Assembly (NCBI GenBank): GCA_903934875.1
Contig: CAIZPP010000083.1
Span: forward strand, 1 to 43,227
Source of the DNA: an uncultured Methylococcaceae bacterium
GTDB taxonomy: Bacteria > Pseudomonadota > Gammaproteobacteria > Methylococcales > Methylococcaceae
Direction: 5' to 3'
Length of the DNA: 43,227 bases
Part shown: positions 33,421 through 41,528 of the stretch, piece by piece
Layout of the letters: every line of letters starts with the position of its first letter
How positions within the stretch are numbered: the first letter of the stretch is position 1
Program-made: the position numbers and the translations under genes
Notes under the pieces: generated by a model
What the model saw: the letters and a program-made list of their open reading frames with translations, nothing else
What the model was told of the DNA's origin: nothing
Database searches by the model: none

Positions 33421-33450
33421 CGTCATTTCGGCATGGATGCCGAAATGACG
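33421..33450. repeat. Perfect 13-bp-stem hairpin
   Basis: CGTCATTTCGGCA and TGCCGAAATGACG pair around TGGA. There is no T-tract, so it is a dispersed hairpin repeat rather than a clear terminator. Confidence 0.6.
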
Positions 33451-33536
33451 AGCCTCCTACATTTGCATATACCGACGAGCGGTGACCGTGGGAACGATAA
33501 GTTAAAGAGTATGTGAAGCATGGGGATATATTTATG

Positions 33537-33658
33537 TACAGCATTTTCATCTTCAAAATATACCTAAAACTGATATTCAGTTAACCATTCAGGTAAACCG
33601 AATAACCTGTGCTATCATACCCACTATCCAGTAACGCTTAGATGTTGAAAACGCTGTA
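33537..33658 (+). repeat. Family E element E8, forward, subfamily A
   Basis: A 122-bp copy, TACAGCATTTTCATCTTCAA to GATGTTGAAAACGCTGTA, with CAGTTAACC/GGTAAACCG inside. It ends 2 bp before the ATG of the 106-codon gene. Its left flank GTATGTGAAGCAT at 33509-33521 recurs inverted after E9. Confidence 0.88.
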
Positions 33659-33660
33659 AA

Positions 33661-33981
33661 ATGAATTCTGATAATTCGAATAATAAGGCCAATAACGACC
33701 TGTCCCATCACATCTTGCCCAACTCGGCCACGATGGTTGGGGTTTGCATCATGGTCATCAGCATCGTCAAAAGCTTGCACCCCGATTTGGAAAATTATCT
33801 GATTGACAAAACCTTGGCGATAGACAGTGTGTTGTTCATGCTCAGTGCGCTGCTGTCTTTTTCCTCAATCCGGGCCGGGCGGTCTTCCGATAATTTGGAG
33901 CGTTGGGCCGAGATTGTGTTTTTGCTCGGTCTGGTTTCGATGACCCTCATCACAGTATTATTTTCATTTGAGATTGCCTAA
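33661..33981 (+). CDS. Small membrane protein of unknown function, enclosed by E8 and E9
   Basis: A 106-residue protein I do not recognise. A polar Asn/His-rich N-terminus of 20 residues is followed by three hydrophobic segments (about 24-40, 54-70 and 86-104), so it is probably an inner-membrane protein. The ATG lies 2 bp after E8 and the TAA is directly followed by an E9-type terminus at 33982. No Shine-Dalgarno sequence precedes the start, as the leader is element sequence. Codon and base use is close to the surrounding GC-balanced genes. It is a plausible passenger of an element pair. Confidence 0.65.
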   Translation: MNSDNSNNKANNDLSHHILPNSATMVGVCIMVISIVKSLHPDLENYLIDKTLAIDSVLFMLSALLSFSSIRAGRSSDNLERWAEIVFLLGLVSMTLITVLFSFEIA

Positions 33982-34125
33982 TACAGCATTTTTAAAATCA
34001 AATACAGCATTTTCAACATCAAAGAGTTACTCGATAGCTGGATTGAAAGGGCAAGATATTCAGTTAAATTGAAACGTTAGCTGAATATCCTTTATAAGGT
34101 ATATTTTAAAGATGAAAATGCTGTA
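33982..34125 (-). repeat. Family E element E9, inverted, with duplicated end
   Basis: The core copy runs 34003-34125 (123 bp), from TACAGCATTTTCAACATCAA to AAGATGAAAATGCTGTA; it is the reverse complement type of E6. An extra 21-bp copy of the left end is at 33982-34002. The IHF-like CATCAAAGAGTTA lies at about 34016-34028, with one mismatch to the consensus. Confidence 0.87.
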
Positions 34126-34333
34126 CATAAAGATAACCAAATGCTTCACATACCATTTTCAGAAATGTATGCCAACCAATCATTTAAACGCGTATAATAA
34201 TGCAGTAATGGGCTTCCCTCAACGCGGCAAGGCACAATAGACGTAAGCCGTAGTTCTGGCTAAATCTTTTTGTTGTCCGACAAAACAGCCTATGGGTTAC
34301 TTTCAGCGCTAGGAGTCCCGATTTGCATCCATG
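34126..34333. repeat. Spacer between E9 and E10, related to the E3-E4 spacer
   Basis: No gene is present. The left border CATAAAGATAACC and ATGCTTCACATACCATTTT, and the right border TAGGAGTCCCGATTTGCATC, match the borders of 11498-11654. The middle is different in sequence. Confidence 0.65.
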
Positions 34334-34455
34334 TACAGCGTTTTCATTTTTATAAACTAACTAAAAATTAATATTCAAGCAATCCCTGACTTGAAAAATA
34401 TCTAGCAACAACCATACGCCTTATCGACTAACCAATTGATGTTGAAAACGCTGTT
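34334..34455 (+). repeat. Family E element E10, forward, divergent interior
   Basis: A 122-bp copy with ends TACAGCGTTTTCATTTTTAT and TTGATGTTGAAAACGCTGTT. Its interior matches neither subfamily A nor B. The AGGAG ribosome binding site of the next gene starts at the very next base. Confidence 0.83.
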
Positions 34456-34466
34456 AGGAGATGTTA

Positions 34467-35747
34467 ATGACTGACTTACAAGCAAACGATACTGAAGACA
34501 ATCTTAACCTTGACAAAAGGAAACAGGAAACCTATGCAGCGGTATGGAGGCTACTGAATTATGCGGTTTCCGATGCCAATGTCGATTTGGTTAAAAGCAA
34601 ACCTGAGTTGATTAAAAAACTGGCCCCCATTCTACTGAAAGGCTCTGAAAATCTGACTGCTGACGAGATCAGTGAGCTATTGCAAGCTTATAATGACTTG
34701 TCCCAACTGATTTCCCCCGCGACCAACGAAAGCCTAAGGCTCAAAGAGATAATGGAGGAGGAGCAAAGCGATTTACTCCAAGGCAGGTCTGGGCATTACC
34801 ATTCCCTCAATAAGCAAGTAAAAGATTCCTATGCAAATTTTTGGGTGGCGCTTTGGGTGGTCATCGTTGTTTTTATTGTCTATCAGTCTTACGTTTACTT
34901 TATATCTGACACGCTACAAACAGTGAACGAAGACCTTGCGGCCATCAATGTGATAGAAGATAAAATTAGTGCGGCCAAAGAAGCCAGCAATGAACCTGAC
35001 AAAAGCAGGGATAACCTCAAAACCAAGTATCCTTTCAACGATTTATACGCGAAGCGGCAAGTCATTTGGCTAGAGTTGAACAGCGGTTATTGCGTTTTGA
35101 AAGCGGTTAGTTTGTTCTGGATTAGATCATATCCCGATGACGGAAACATTTGTGATCCGGGCAAACAGGACAATACGCATAAAGCGGCGGAATTTAATCC
35201 AGCGCTTAAGCAATGCCAAGACCAAGGCGGCCCTGCACTAGAGGCTTGTCAACGGGACGCTAGGGAAATCCAAGAAAGGGCCATACGCGAGAATTTTTTT
35301 GACGGGGCACACGCCGTCTTGCGAGTGAGCAATTATTTGGTGTTGCCTACCATGCTCGGTTTATTGGGGGCGCTGGCCTATGTTATCCGTGGCGTATTGG
35401 ATAGTTTCTCAAAGTCCAGCTTTGTCCTGTCCTCGCGCCGCCGTTGGGGAATGCGGGTGGCGCTGGGGCCTTTGCTCGGCTTGATCAGCGGCATAGTCAT
35501 AGCACCCGATGTCAAGGATTTCAAAGAGCTGAGTTATTCCCCTCTGGTGTGGGGCTTTCTGATGGGCTACAGCGTGGAATTTGCCTTCTCAATGTTCGAT
35601 GCGCTGATCGAAAAAGGCCGCAGCGCACTCGGTTCCAATATTGCCAAGCGTGATGAGATAGTCAAGGAAGGCAACCAACCGCCTTCCGGCCCAGCCGGAA
35701 AAGACTCTGCGGATGCGGGGGGCGAGGGTCAGGACGTGCCAACTTAA
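34467..35747 (+). CDS. Membrane protein of unknown function with periplasmic cysteine loop
   Basis: A 426-residue protein I cannot assign. The cytoplasmic N-terminus (about 120 residues, acidic and helical) is followed by a membrane segment (FWVALWVVIVVFIVYQSYVY), then a ~145-residue loop with four cysteines, probably periplasmic. Three more hydrophobic segments lie between about 290 and 385, and the tail is Gly/Pro/Asp-rich. ATG 34467 is preferred over ATG 34461 because AGGAG at 34456-34460 then has a 6-base spacer. It follows E10 directly. Base use is typical of the neighbourhood. Confidence 0.7.
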   Translation: MTDLQANDTEDNLNLDKRKQETYAAVWRLLNYAVSDANVDLVKSKPELIKKLAPILLKGSENLTADEISELLQAYNDLSQLISPATNESLRLKEIMEEEQSDLLQGRSGHYHSLNKQVKDSYANFWVALWVVIVVFIVYQSYVYFISDTLQTVNEDLAAINVIEDKISAAKEASNEPDKSRDNLKTKYPFNDLYAKRQVIWLELNSGYCVLKAVSLFWIRSYPDDGNICDPGKQDNTHKAAEFNPALKQCQDQGGPALEACQRDAREIQERAIRENFFDGAHAVLRVSNYLVLPTMLGLLGALAYVIRGVLDSFSKSSFVLSSRRRWGMRVALGPLLGLISGIVIAPDVKDFKELSYSPLVWGFLMGYSVEFAFSMFDALIEKGRSALGSNIAKRDEIVKEGNQPPSGPAGKDSADAGGEGQDVPT

Positions 35748-35754
35748 GCGTATG

Positions 35755-35855
35755 GTAAGCGTTCACTTCCGCCGCCTTTTCCTGGGAACGCGGACATCTT
35801 GTCCGCCATTTCTGCGGGCGAGACACCCACGCTCCCAAGGGGAGTGAACGCTTAC
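35755..35855. repeat. 101-bp TIR element after the membrane protein gene
   Basis: The termini GTAAGCGTTCACT and AGTGAACGCTTAC are perfect 13-bp inverses. Short flanks GCGTATG and CGTATGG continue loosely. The interior GGAACGCGGACATCTTGTCC includes its own GCGGACA/TGTCCGC hairpin. It is a MITE-like element of a further family. Confidence 0.75.
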
Positions 35856-35908
35856 AACGTATGGGGCGCTGCGGAATCAAGCAACTTTTGCTTTGCCCTC
35901 ATCCTATA

Positions 35909-36634
35909 TCACAGGGGAGTATGTTTGCTGCATAGATAATACACTTGATACTGCCAGCGCAGCGGCCAAACCAGCAGCATTAGCGCTTGAGTCAAGCGGA
36001 TTAGCGACTGCAGCCATGAGCCTCTCATTATCCAATCTTTTGAGAGTACATGCAGGTCGGCCCAGCATTGATTGACTGTCAGCCCGGATCTTTCAAATAG
36101 TTCACGCCATGCCTCCAAACTGAGCACTTCTTCCTTGATCATGGCTTGGTTAGTGCCTTGGAAAAAGCCTAGGCGGCGGGTCAGGAAGTCTGCATTGGGT
36201 ACTAGGATGACATAACGGGCATTCGGTTTGCCTACCCTAATCATTTCCGCGATTGCAGCATCCATATCAATGAAATGCTCAAGCGCTCCGAGGCAAGTGA
36301 TTAGATCAAAGGTCTGGTCAGGAAAAGGCAAAACCTCTGCTTTACCGACCATAAATTCCGCTTCCGGCATTGCCTCGCGGCATGCCCCAATGGCTTTTTC
36401 AGATAGGTCTATCCCTTTGACTATTGCCCCTCTATGTTGGGCGGCTAACAACCATTCGCCTGTTCCGCAGGCAACATCAAGAACTTTTTCGCCAGGATAC
36501 ACAGCCAATCGTTTAGCCAAATTTTGGTAATGTTTGCTGATTATGCGTGGTGGCGTGGAATCTTGATGATAGCTTGTGTCGTAAAACGCTTTGCTGGCAT
36601 CTAATTTTTTTTTCATAGCATTCTCTGTAGGCAT
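35909..36634 (-). CDS. Class I SAM-dependent methyltransferase (UbiE-like)
   Basis: A 241-residue Methyltransf_11-type protein: KVLDVACGTGEWLLAA, IVKGIDLSEKAI, FDLITCLGALEHFIDMDAAIAEMIRVGKPNARYVILVPN. A C-terminal hydrophobic stretch (LTQALMLLVWPLRWQY) may associate with the membrane. The frame is open to 36745, but that would overlap the glycosyltransferase gene by 91 bases; ATG 36634 lies 20 bases after that gene's stop. It is the last gene of the 36-40.6 kb operon. Confidence 0.85.
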   Translation of the reverse strand: MPTENAMKKKLDASKAFYDTSYHQDSTPPRIISKHYQNLAKRLAVYPGEKVLDVACGTGEWLLAAQHRGAIVKGIDLSEKAIGACREAMPEAEFMVGKAEVLPFPDQTFDLITCLGALEHFIDMDAAIAEMIRVGKPNARYVILVPNADFLTRRLGFFQGTNQAMIKEEVLSLEAWRELFERSGLTVNQCWADLHVLSKDWIMRGSWLQSLIRLTQALMLLVWPLRWQYQVYYLCSKHTPL

Positions 36635-36654
36635 AGGTAATTTCCCAGCGATTT

Positions 36655-37818
36655 CTATGGTGCGTGGCCCAAAAAGCGGCGGCAATAAGCATTCAATTTT
36701 TCTCCCAACAGAGGCCAAGCAAATTGTTCGGCAAATTGCCGACAACTGCTGGGGGTAACTGTTGAGATGTTTGGGTTGGTTAAATGCAGCATGATTGCAT
36801 CGGTCATGGCTGTATAATGTCCAGGCTCAAGCAACCACCCGGATACCCCCGGTTCTACCGAATCCGGCACACCACCTACCGCAAATGCAACGGTTGGCAA
36901 ACCGTGGGCGGCTGCTTCGATAGCCACCATCCCGAATCCTTCAACATCACCGGGCAAATCCAGACCTGGAAAAACGTGTATTTGGCTGGACAGAAAAGCT
37001 TCACTCAGGCACCTGTCATCCACTTCACCCAAGAATAAAACGTTCCCTTCCAGTCCGAGTTCAGTGACTAGCAGGCGCAGGGACTTTCCGGCCAAGCCTG
37101 CTGCACCGGCCACCGAATGGATGGGATCACCTCCAATCACTAGCAGCAACACATTGGGCTTGATACGTGTGATCGGCAATAAAACGTGTTCGACAAATTC
37201 CATCAAACCTTTACGGCGAGTCTGGCGGCCAACACTGAGTAGTATGGGACGGTCTCCGATACCGATACGTTTTCGAAAGCTGCCGCCACCGTCAAATTCG
37301 GACCAGTTAGGCAAATCGGTTCCGGGGTTCAGTATGGCTATCTTTTCTGCTGGAATGCCTGCGTTGACAGCAAGTTCACGAGTGTTGCGGCTGTTTACCA
37401 GCCATCCCTGCGAGCGCTTTATCACCGGCAAGAAGAGGCTTTGGTAGAGAGCGTTTTGGACTATGATATCCAGCCCGTGCAGATAGGTCAGAACGGGTAC
37501 AGCACTTAATCGCCCCGCGATTACGGCGGGTAAAGCGGCTATGCCGCTGCCGGCAATGATCAACTGCGGACGCTTGGTCAAGGATAGGTACAGGGTTTGC
37601 AGGAAGCTGCCAATCAAAAATAGCCACACTGGCAAAGGGGGGCTAGTCCTGACATGGGAGGGTTCGGCGCAAAATGCCTCAGCACCCTTGGGGCCGACCA
37701 AAAATACTTCGTTTTCCTTCCTCAATTCCTCGAAAATGTGGAAATTAAGCCTTTCCATGCCGCCTCGTAAGGGAGGGAAGTTGCGGGTCAATAAGATGAT
37801 TGAGGTAGGCGCTTTCAT
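36655..37818 (-). CDS. GT4 family glycosyltransferase
   Basis: A 387-residue GT-B enzyme: IILLTRNFPPLRGGMERLNFHI at the start, ILLSVGRQTRRKGLMEFVEH in the middle, and the donor site FPGLDLPGDVEGFGMVAIEAAAHGLPTVAF with EX7E. These are typical of the PimB/WbdB-like group. ATG 37818 is 7 bases after the stop of the DPM-like gene; the upstream extension to 37893 would overlap it. No membrane segments. Confidence 0.9.
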   Translation of the reverse strand: MKAPTSIILLTRNFPPLRGGMERLNFHIFEELRKENEVFLVGPKGAEAFCAEPSHVRTSPPLPVWLFLIGSFLQTLYLSLTKRPQLIIAGSGIAALPAVIAGRLSAVPVLTYLHGLDIIVQNALYQSLFLPVIKRSQGWLVNSRNTRELAVNAGIPAEKIAILNPGTDLPNWSEFDGGGSFRKRIGIGDRPILLSVGRQTRRKGLMEFVEHVLLPITRIKPNVLLLVIGGDPIHSVAGAAGLAGKSLRLLVTELGLEGNVLFLGEVDDRCLSEAFLSSQIHVFPGLDLPGDVEGFGMVAIEAAAHGLPTVAFAVGGVPDSVEPGVSGWLLEPGHYTAMTDAIMLHLTNPNISTVTPSSCRQFAEQFAWPLLGEKLNAYCRRFLGHAP

Positions 37819-37825
37819 AGCACAA

Positions 37826-38695
37826 CTAATCCTCCCCGATTTCTTCAATGCCCCGGTAATGCAGGGAGGAAATCTGCTCGGATAACAGGCCAATCAGCAA
37901 GGTGAACAAGGCCGACATGAGCAGAAACAGGCTCATGTTGGTGAAGCGGGCCTGGGTGTAATAATTGTAAGCGTAAAGCCCTATGCCGGAACTGAACAAA
38001 AACCCGCTGATCGGCAGAAATAAGCGCATGGGCGAGAACAGCGCGCCAATTTTTAGGATGATCAAAAAGAAACGCGCCCCGTCCCGCAGCAGGCTGATTT
38101 TGCTTTTGCCTTTGCGCTTGCCCGCATGGATGGGCACATAGGCCACAGGAAAGCCGGCGCGGAAGAATGCCATAGTGCTGGTGGTGGGGTAGGAAAAGCC
38201 ATTGGGCAGCAGATAGATGAATTTGCGGAAACATCTGGCCCGAACCGCCCGGAAGCCTGAGGTCAGGTCTTGAATTCGGTAGCCGGTCATCAGGCTGGCG
38301 AAACGGTTGTAAATGGCATTGGCGAAACGGCGCGCCAGAGAAGCATGGGAAGATGGGGAACGCGCACCGACGACTAGATAATAGCCCTGTTGAATTTTTT
38401 CCAGCAGCAGCGGTATGTCGGCTGGGTCGTGTTGCCCGTCGGCATCCATGAACACGATAATATCGCCTGAAGCCTTGCGCGCACCAGTTTTGATGGATGC
38501 CCCGTTGCCCATGCTGAAAGGATGGCGGAAGGTATCGACCCGGTTAGCTTTGCAAACTTCAGGGGTGTCGTCGGTTGAGCCGTCGTCAATCACCAGAATT
38601 TCGGCGTGGAGAAAAGCCAGGCGCAGCTTGGGTAGCAGGGTGCGCAAATTTTCCGCTTCATTTTTGGCGGGCAGGACGATAGACAGCGTTTTCAT
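37826..38695 (-). CDS. GT2 glycosyltransferase, dolichyl/polyprenyl-phosphate sugar synthase-like
   Basis: A 289-residue protein: SIVLPAKNEAENLRTLLPKL, EILVIDDGSTDDTPEVC, MGNGASIKTGARKASGDIIVFMDADGQHDP (DXD), SGFRAVRARCFRKF, then two C-terminal membrane segments. The layout is that of DPM1/GtrB-like enzymes, which load a sugar on polyprenyl phosphate for use in the periplasm. Its ATG overlaps the stop of the GT-C/TPR gene (ATGA). That neighbour could be the periplasmic transferase using its product, which is inference from adjacency. Confidence 0.9.
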   Translation of the reverse strand: MKTLSIVLPAKNEAENLRTLLPKLRLAFLHAEILVIDDGSTDDTPEVCKANRVDTFRHPFSMGNGASIKTGARKASGDIIVFMDADGQHDPADIPLLLEKIQQGYYLVVGARSPSSHASLARRFANAIYNRFASLMTGYRIQDLTSGFRAVRARCFRKFIYLLPNGFSYPTTSTMAFFRAGFPVAYVPIHAGKRKGKSKISLLRDGARFFLIILKIGALFSPMRLFLPISGFLFSSGIGLYAYNYYTQARFTNMSLFLLMSALFTLLIGLLSEQISSLHYRGIEEIGED

Positions 38696-40635
38696 TTTTT
38701 TGCCATGTCTGCGTGGATGTTCTTCCGCATACGTTCTATTTCCATCGGGAAATCATGTCTGGCCAATACCCCGCTGATTGGTTGTCTGCTGGAATAGACC
38801 AAATATTCAGTCGCTTGCAGGTGCCGCAACGCCTCCGGGTAAAATCCGTGGCTTGCCAGCAAAGCCGATTCCACCAGCCCCGTTTCAGCTTCGCCGCTTA
38901 ATTTCAGCGCGGTGGAAAAATGCTCTAGTGCTGCCTTGCCGTCATGCCTATCCAAAGATATCTCACCCTTGATATGATTGAGCAGGTATTGATAACTCGT
39001 GCTGCCCTTGATCGCCGGGTTAAGCATTAATGCGTTGGTAATATCGGTCAATTCATCTGCTGTCAACCCTGGACAATTCGCTTCGCCTACCAAGTTGACC
39101 AATTGATTCAGCATATCGAAATCCCGTGAATCAAAATAGACTGGCTTAGTCTTCAATAGTTGTAGAGAATCGTTTACATTCTCAGTATCAGGTTTGTTGA
39201 TAAAGCAGCTAATCACCATTTTGTGCAGGCGGAGCCTGAAGTCTTCCGGGTGTTGCCGGGTGGCTGACTGTAAAACGTCCGTCGCCTTGTCGTACAGCCC
39301 CATACGATAATAAATGTTGGCGGCATAGCGTTGCGCCCTTACCGAATCGGGATGCTGTTTGGCCCAGAACAGCGTCAATTCGCCTTCGTTGCTCCACAGC
39401 TTGGCCTTGGCGTGGCTAAATCCGCTGCATAACAGCAGCAAACCCACTACGGCAAATAACCAAGACTTGCGGTATTTTTCAGCGGCATAGCCCAAGGGCA
39501 GGAACAGGAACGCGGTGGGCAGGTAGTTGCGATGCTCGTAGTATAAATCCAGCGGTGCCACGGTTGATTCTAGCAGGTGGCCGGTGAAAAAGAACAGCAC
39601 GGCCAGGCTGGCTAGGGGGTAGGCTTGCCGTGTCCGATAGGCGATGCCCAACAGCAGGAAGATGGCCGCCAACGCCAATAAGGTTGTTGGGGGGGTCAGT
39701 AACCCATGGGAGAATTGGTAATCATCGTTGAACAGCGTGCCGGAGTAGAGTTTTGGAATGGCGAGATCATACAGGTAGGCAAGCAGTACTCTGGCCTCAG
39801 TCAGCCCGCGCTGAATGGCGGAAAACCCCCTAGGCGCATAGGTCGCAGCCTGATACGGGAGCAGAAACCGCCCTAGGTAAATGATTGCGGCAAGGGTGGG
39901 AAGCGCAAAGAAAAACAAGCTCCAGATCCGATGGGGACGCACGACAAGGAGGCTTTGCTGGCGCAGTACTGTGTATTCCACCACTGCCAACAGCAAGGGG
40001 AGCAAAGCGCCATTTTCTTTACTGAGTACGGCCAGTACGGTGCATAATCCAGCCGCCACTGACATGTACGCATAGCCGCTTTTAGGATGGGTCTGCAGAG
40101 TTTCCCTGCCTTGCAGATAGAGCGCGATGCCGCACAGGGAAAACAGCGCAGCCAGCATCGTCATGCGCTGGACAATATAGAGCGTGGTTGACACCTGCAT
40201 AGGATGGAGCAGCCATAGGGCGGCAGAGGCCAAGGCGAGCCACTCGGCCTGTCCGCGCAGCCACGCCAGGCTATTCAATCGGCAGATTTTCAGGCTGCAC
40301 CAGTACACTAAAAGCCCATTTAAAACATGGATCAGCAGATTGGTGTATTTGAACGGCCTAGGCTCCGATGGCCAGGAAACTTCGTTCAACAGGAAGCTCA
40401 GCATGGAAATGGGCCGTCCGGTTGGCCCGGCGATACCCTCTCCGAGATAGCGGATCAGGCTCTGCCAATCATCAATTCTGCCGTTTTCATCCAAGGCCGC
40501 GAGGTTGGCGAAGTCGTCAAACAGGAACGGGCCTTCCAAGCCCGGCCAATAAACCCATAATGTGAGTCCAATCAAGGCGAACAGGCACAGTCCGGGCCAA
40601 AGCGATGGGGGGGGTTGCATGGGATGCGGTGACAT
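38692..40635 (-). CDS. GT-C-like polytopic membrane protein with C-terminal TPRs (TMTC-like)
   Basis: A 647-residue protein with about ten hydrophobic segments in its first 430 residues and a soluble C-terminal part with TPR-like repeats (VRAQRYAANIYYRMGLYDKATDVL). The first loop has GPFLFDDFANL, where the Asp pair corresponds to the catalytic position of GT-C glycosyltransferases such as PMT/TMTC. I infer a periplasmic transferase using a polyprenyl-linked sugar, supported by the DPM-like gene overlapping downstream. It starts 84 bp before the pilA terminator side and is probably the first gene of its operon; no ribosome binding site is obvious. Confidence 0.75.
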   Translation of the reverse strand: MSPHPMQPPPSLWPGLCLFALIGLTLWVYWPGLEGPFLFDDFANLAALDENGRIDDWQSLIRYLGEGIAGPTGRPISMLSFLLNEVSWPSEPRPFKYTNLLIHVLNGLLVYWCSLKICRLNSLAWLRGQAEWLALASAALWLLHPMQVSTTLYIVQRMTMLAALFSLCGIALYLQGRETLQTHPKSGYAYMSVAAGLCTVLAVLSKENGALLPLLLAVVEYTVLRQQSLLVVRPHRIWSLFFFALPTLAAIIYLGRFLLPYQAATYAPRGFSAIQRGLTEARVLLAYLYDLAIPKLYSGTLFNDDYQFSHGLLTPPTTLLALAAIFLLLGIAYRTRQAYPLASLAVLFFFTGHLLESTVAPLDLYYEHRNYLPTAFLFLPLGYAAEKYRKSWLFAVVGLLLLCSGFSHAKAKLWSNEGELTLFWAKQHPDSVRAQRYAANIYYRMGLYDKATDVLQSATRQHPEDFRLRLHKMVISCFINKPDTENVNDSLQLLKTKPVYFDSRDFDMLNQLVNLVGEANCPGLTADELTDITNALMLNPAIKGSTSYQYLLNHIKGEISLDRHDGKAALEHFSTALKLSGEAETGLVESALLASHGFYPEALRHLQATEYLVYSSRQPISGVLARHDFPMEIERMRKNIHADMAKK

Positions 40636-40644
40636 AAAACAACT

Positions 40645-40676
40645 TATAAAAAGAACGCCCCGAGCGGGGCGTTCTG
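40645..40676 (-). terminator. Intrinsic terminator of pilA
   Basis: A perfect 10-bp stem AGAACGCCCC/GGGGCGTTCT (40652-40675) with loop GAGC is followed on the minus strand by TTTTTAT. It lies 28 bp past the pilA stop and separates pilA from the polysaccharide operon downstream. Confidence 0.9.
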
Positions 40677-40703
40677 TCAGCTAATTAAGCTGAACAATAT
40701 CAG

Positions 40704-41153
40704 CTAGTTGCAAGACTTTGGCAGGTACTTGGCGGCGATGGGTGTACCCGTGGTGCCAACCGCACAGGCCCATTTTAAAGAACCGCCCCCCGTTGTGCTC
40801 GGGGTGATCTGAAAGGTTTTGCTGCCAATGGGACCGGCGACAGAACCGGCAGCCTTCATGGTGACCGTAATGGCACCGCTTACTACGGTGACCTGTGAGA
40901 CATATTTACCGGTAATCGAAGCGGCGGCGGGCAGGTTAGCCGCCGCATTGGTGAGGGGGAATGAACCGGTGTTAGTCCATATGTCAGCGATGCTGGCCTT
41001 GGCACCATCCGACAAGCTGAAGCCTTCGGAGACTTGCGCTCTGGCGGTGTAGTCTTGGTAAGCGGGGATGGCCACGGCGGCCAAAATGCCAATGATCGCG
41101 ATGACGATCATTAACTCGATCAATGTAAAACCTTGTTGCCTATTGGCGTTCAT
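40704..41153 (-). CDS. pilA: Type IV major pilin
   Basis: A 149-residue type IVa pilin. The leader MNANRQQG is cleaved before Phe by the prepilin peptidase, and [21 protein letters not shown] is the classical N-terminal helix with Glu5. Two cysteines near the C-terminus (WACAVGTTG... and LPKSCN) would form the D-loop disulphide. AGGAG lies about 8 bases before the ATG. A strong terminator follows, so it is probably a single-gene transcript with high expression. I looked for a sigma-54 GG-N10-GC pair in 41154-41383 and found none convincing. It might serve motility, adhesion or DNA uptake. Confidence 0.95.
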   Translation of the reverse strand: MNANRQQGFTLIELMIVIAIIGILAAVAIPAYQDYTARAQVSEGFSLSDGAKASIADIWTNTGSFPLTNAAANLPAAASITGKYVSQVTVVSGAITVTMKAAGSVAGPIGSKTFQITPSTTGGGSLKWACAVGTTGTPIAAKYLPKSCN

Positions 41154-41383
41154 TGTAAGCTCTCCTGTGTAAAGATTTGTTATGCGGATACTTCAGTTTT
41201 CATCAACTCAAGCATGGCGGATAACGAAAAAATTGCATCTCATTTGAACGCAAAGCCTTGACGGAACAAAACCCAGTCGATGGATGTCGATAAGGGTCTT
41301 ATTTTTGCCAATCTTTCGCGCCCGTAATTTATAGCATTAATTGAACCCTAAGTAAAGGGGAATTTTTCGGGGCGTTGAACAAA

Positions 41384-41514
41384 GGATGCGATTAAAAGTG
41401 ATGCAGACGAACCGTGTGGTCATTGAATTTACCCTGGGAGTGCAAGGCCTGCCTTGCTTTTACATGCCCTCGCAAGGCAAGCCTTGCACTCCCGTATCAC
41501 TTTTAATCGCACCC
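41384..41514. repeat. Family F miniature inverted-repeat element, copy 3 (inverted)
   Basis: A 131-bp copy with ends GGATGCGATTAAAAGTGATG and ATCACTTTTAATCGCACCC, in the opposite orientation to copies 1 and 2. It starts with the GCAGACGAACCG side. It lies between the gltA stop (15 bp away) and the pilA upstream region. Confidence 0.87.
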
Positions 41515-41528
41515 TTGAACAAATGTCA

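Noticed and set aside
38682-38697. ACAGCGTTTTCATTTTT at the start of the DPM-like gene looks like a family E end.
   Set aside because: It is the reverse complement of the conserved coding start (ATGAAAACGCTGTC, encoding MKTLS). No partner end lies 120 bp away on either side, so it is taken as coincidence.
41154-41383. Sigma-54 promoter for pilA.
   Set aside because: No GG-N10-GC pair with acceptable surrounding bases was found on the minus strand; the nearest candidate (TTGGCAAAAATAAGAC) lacks the GC.
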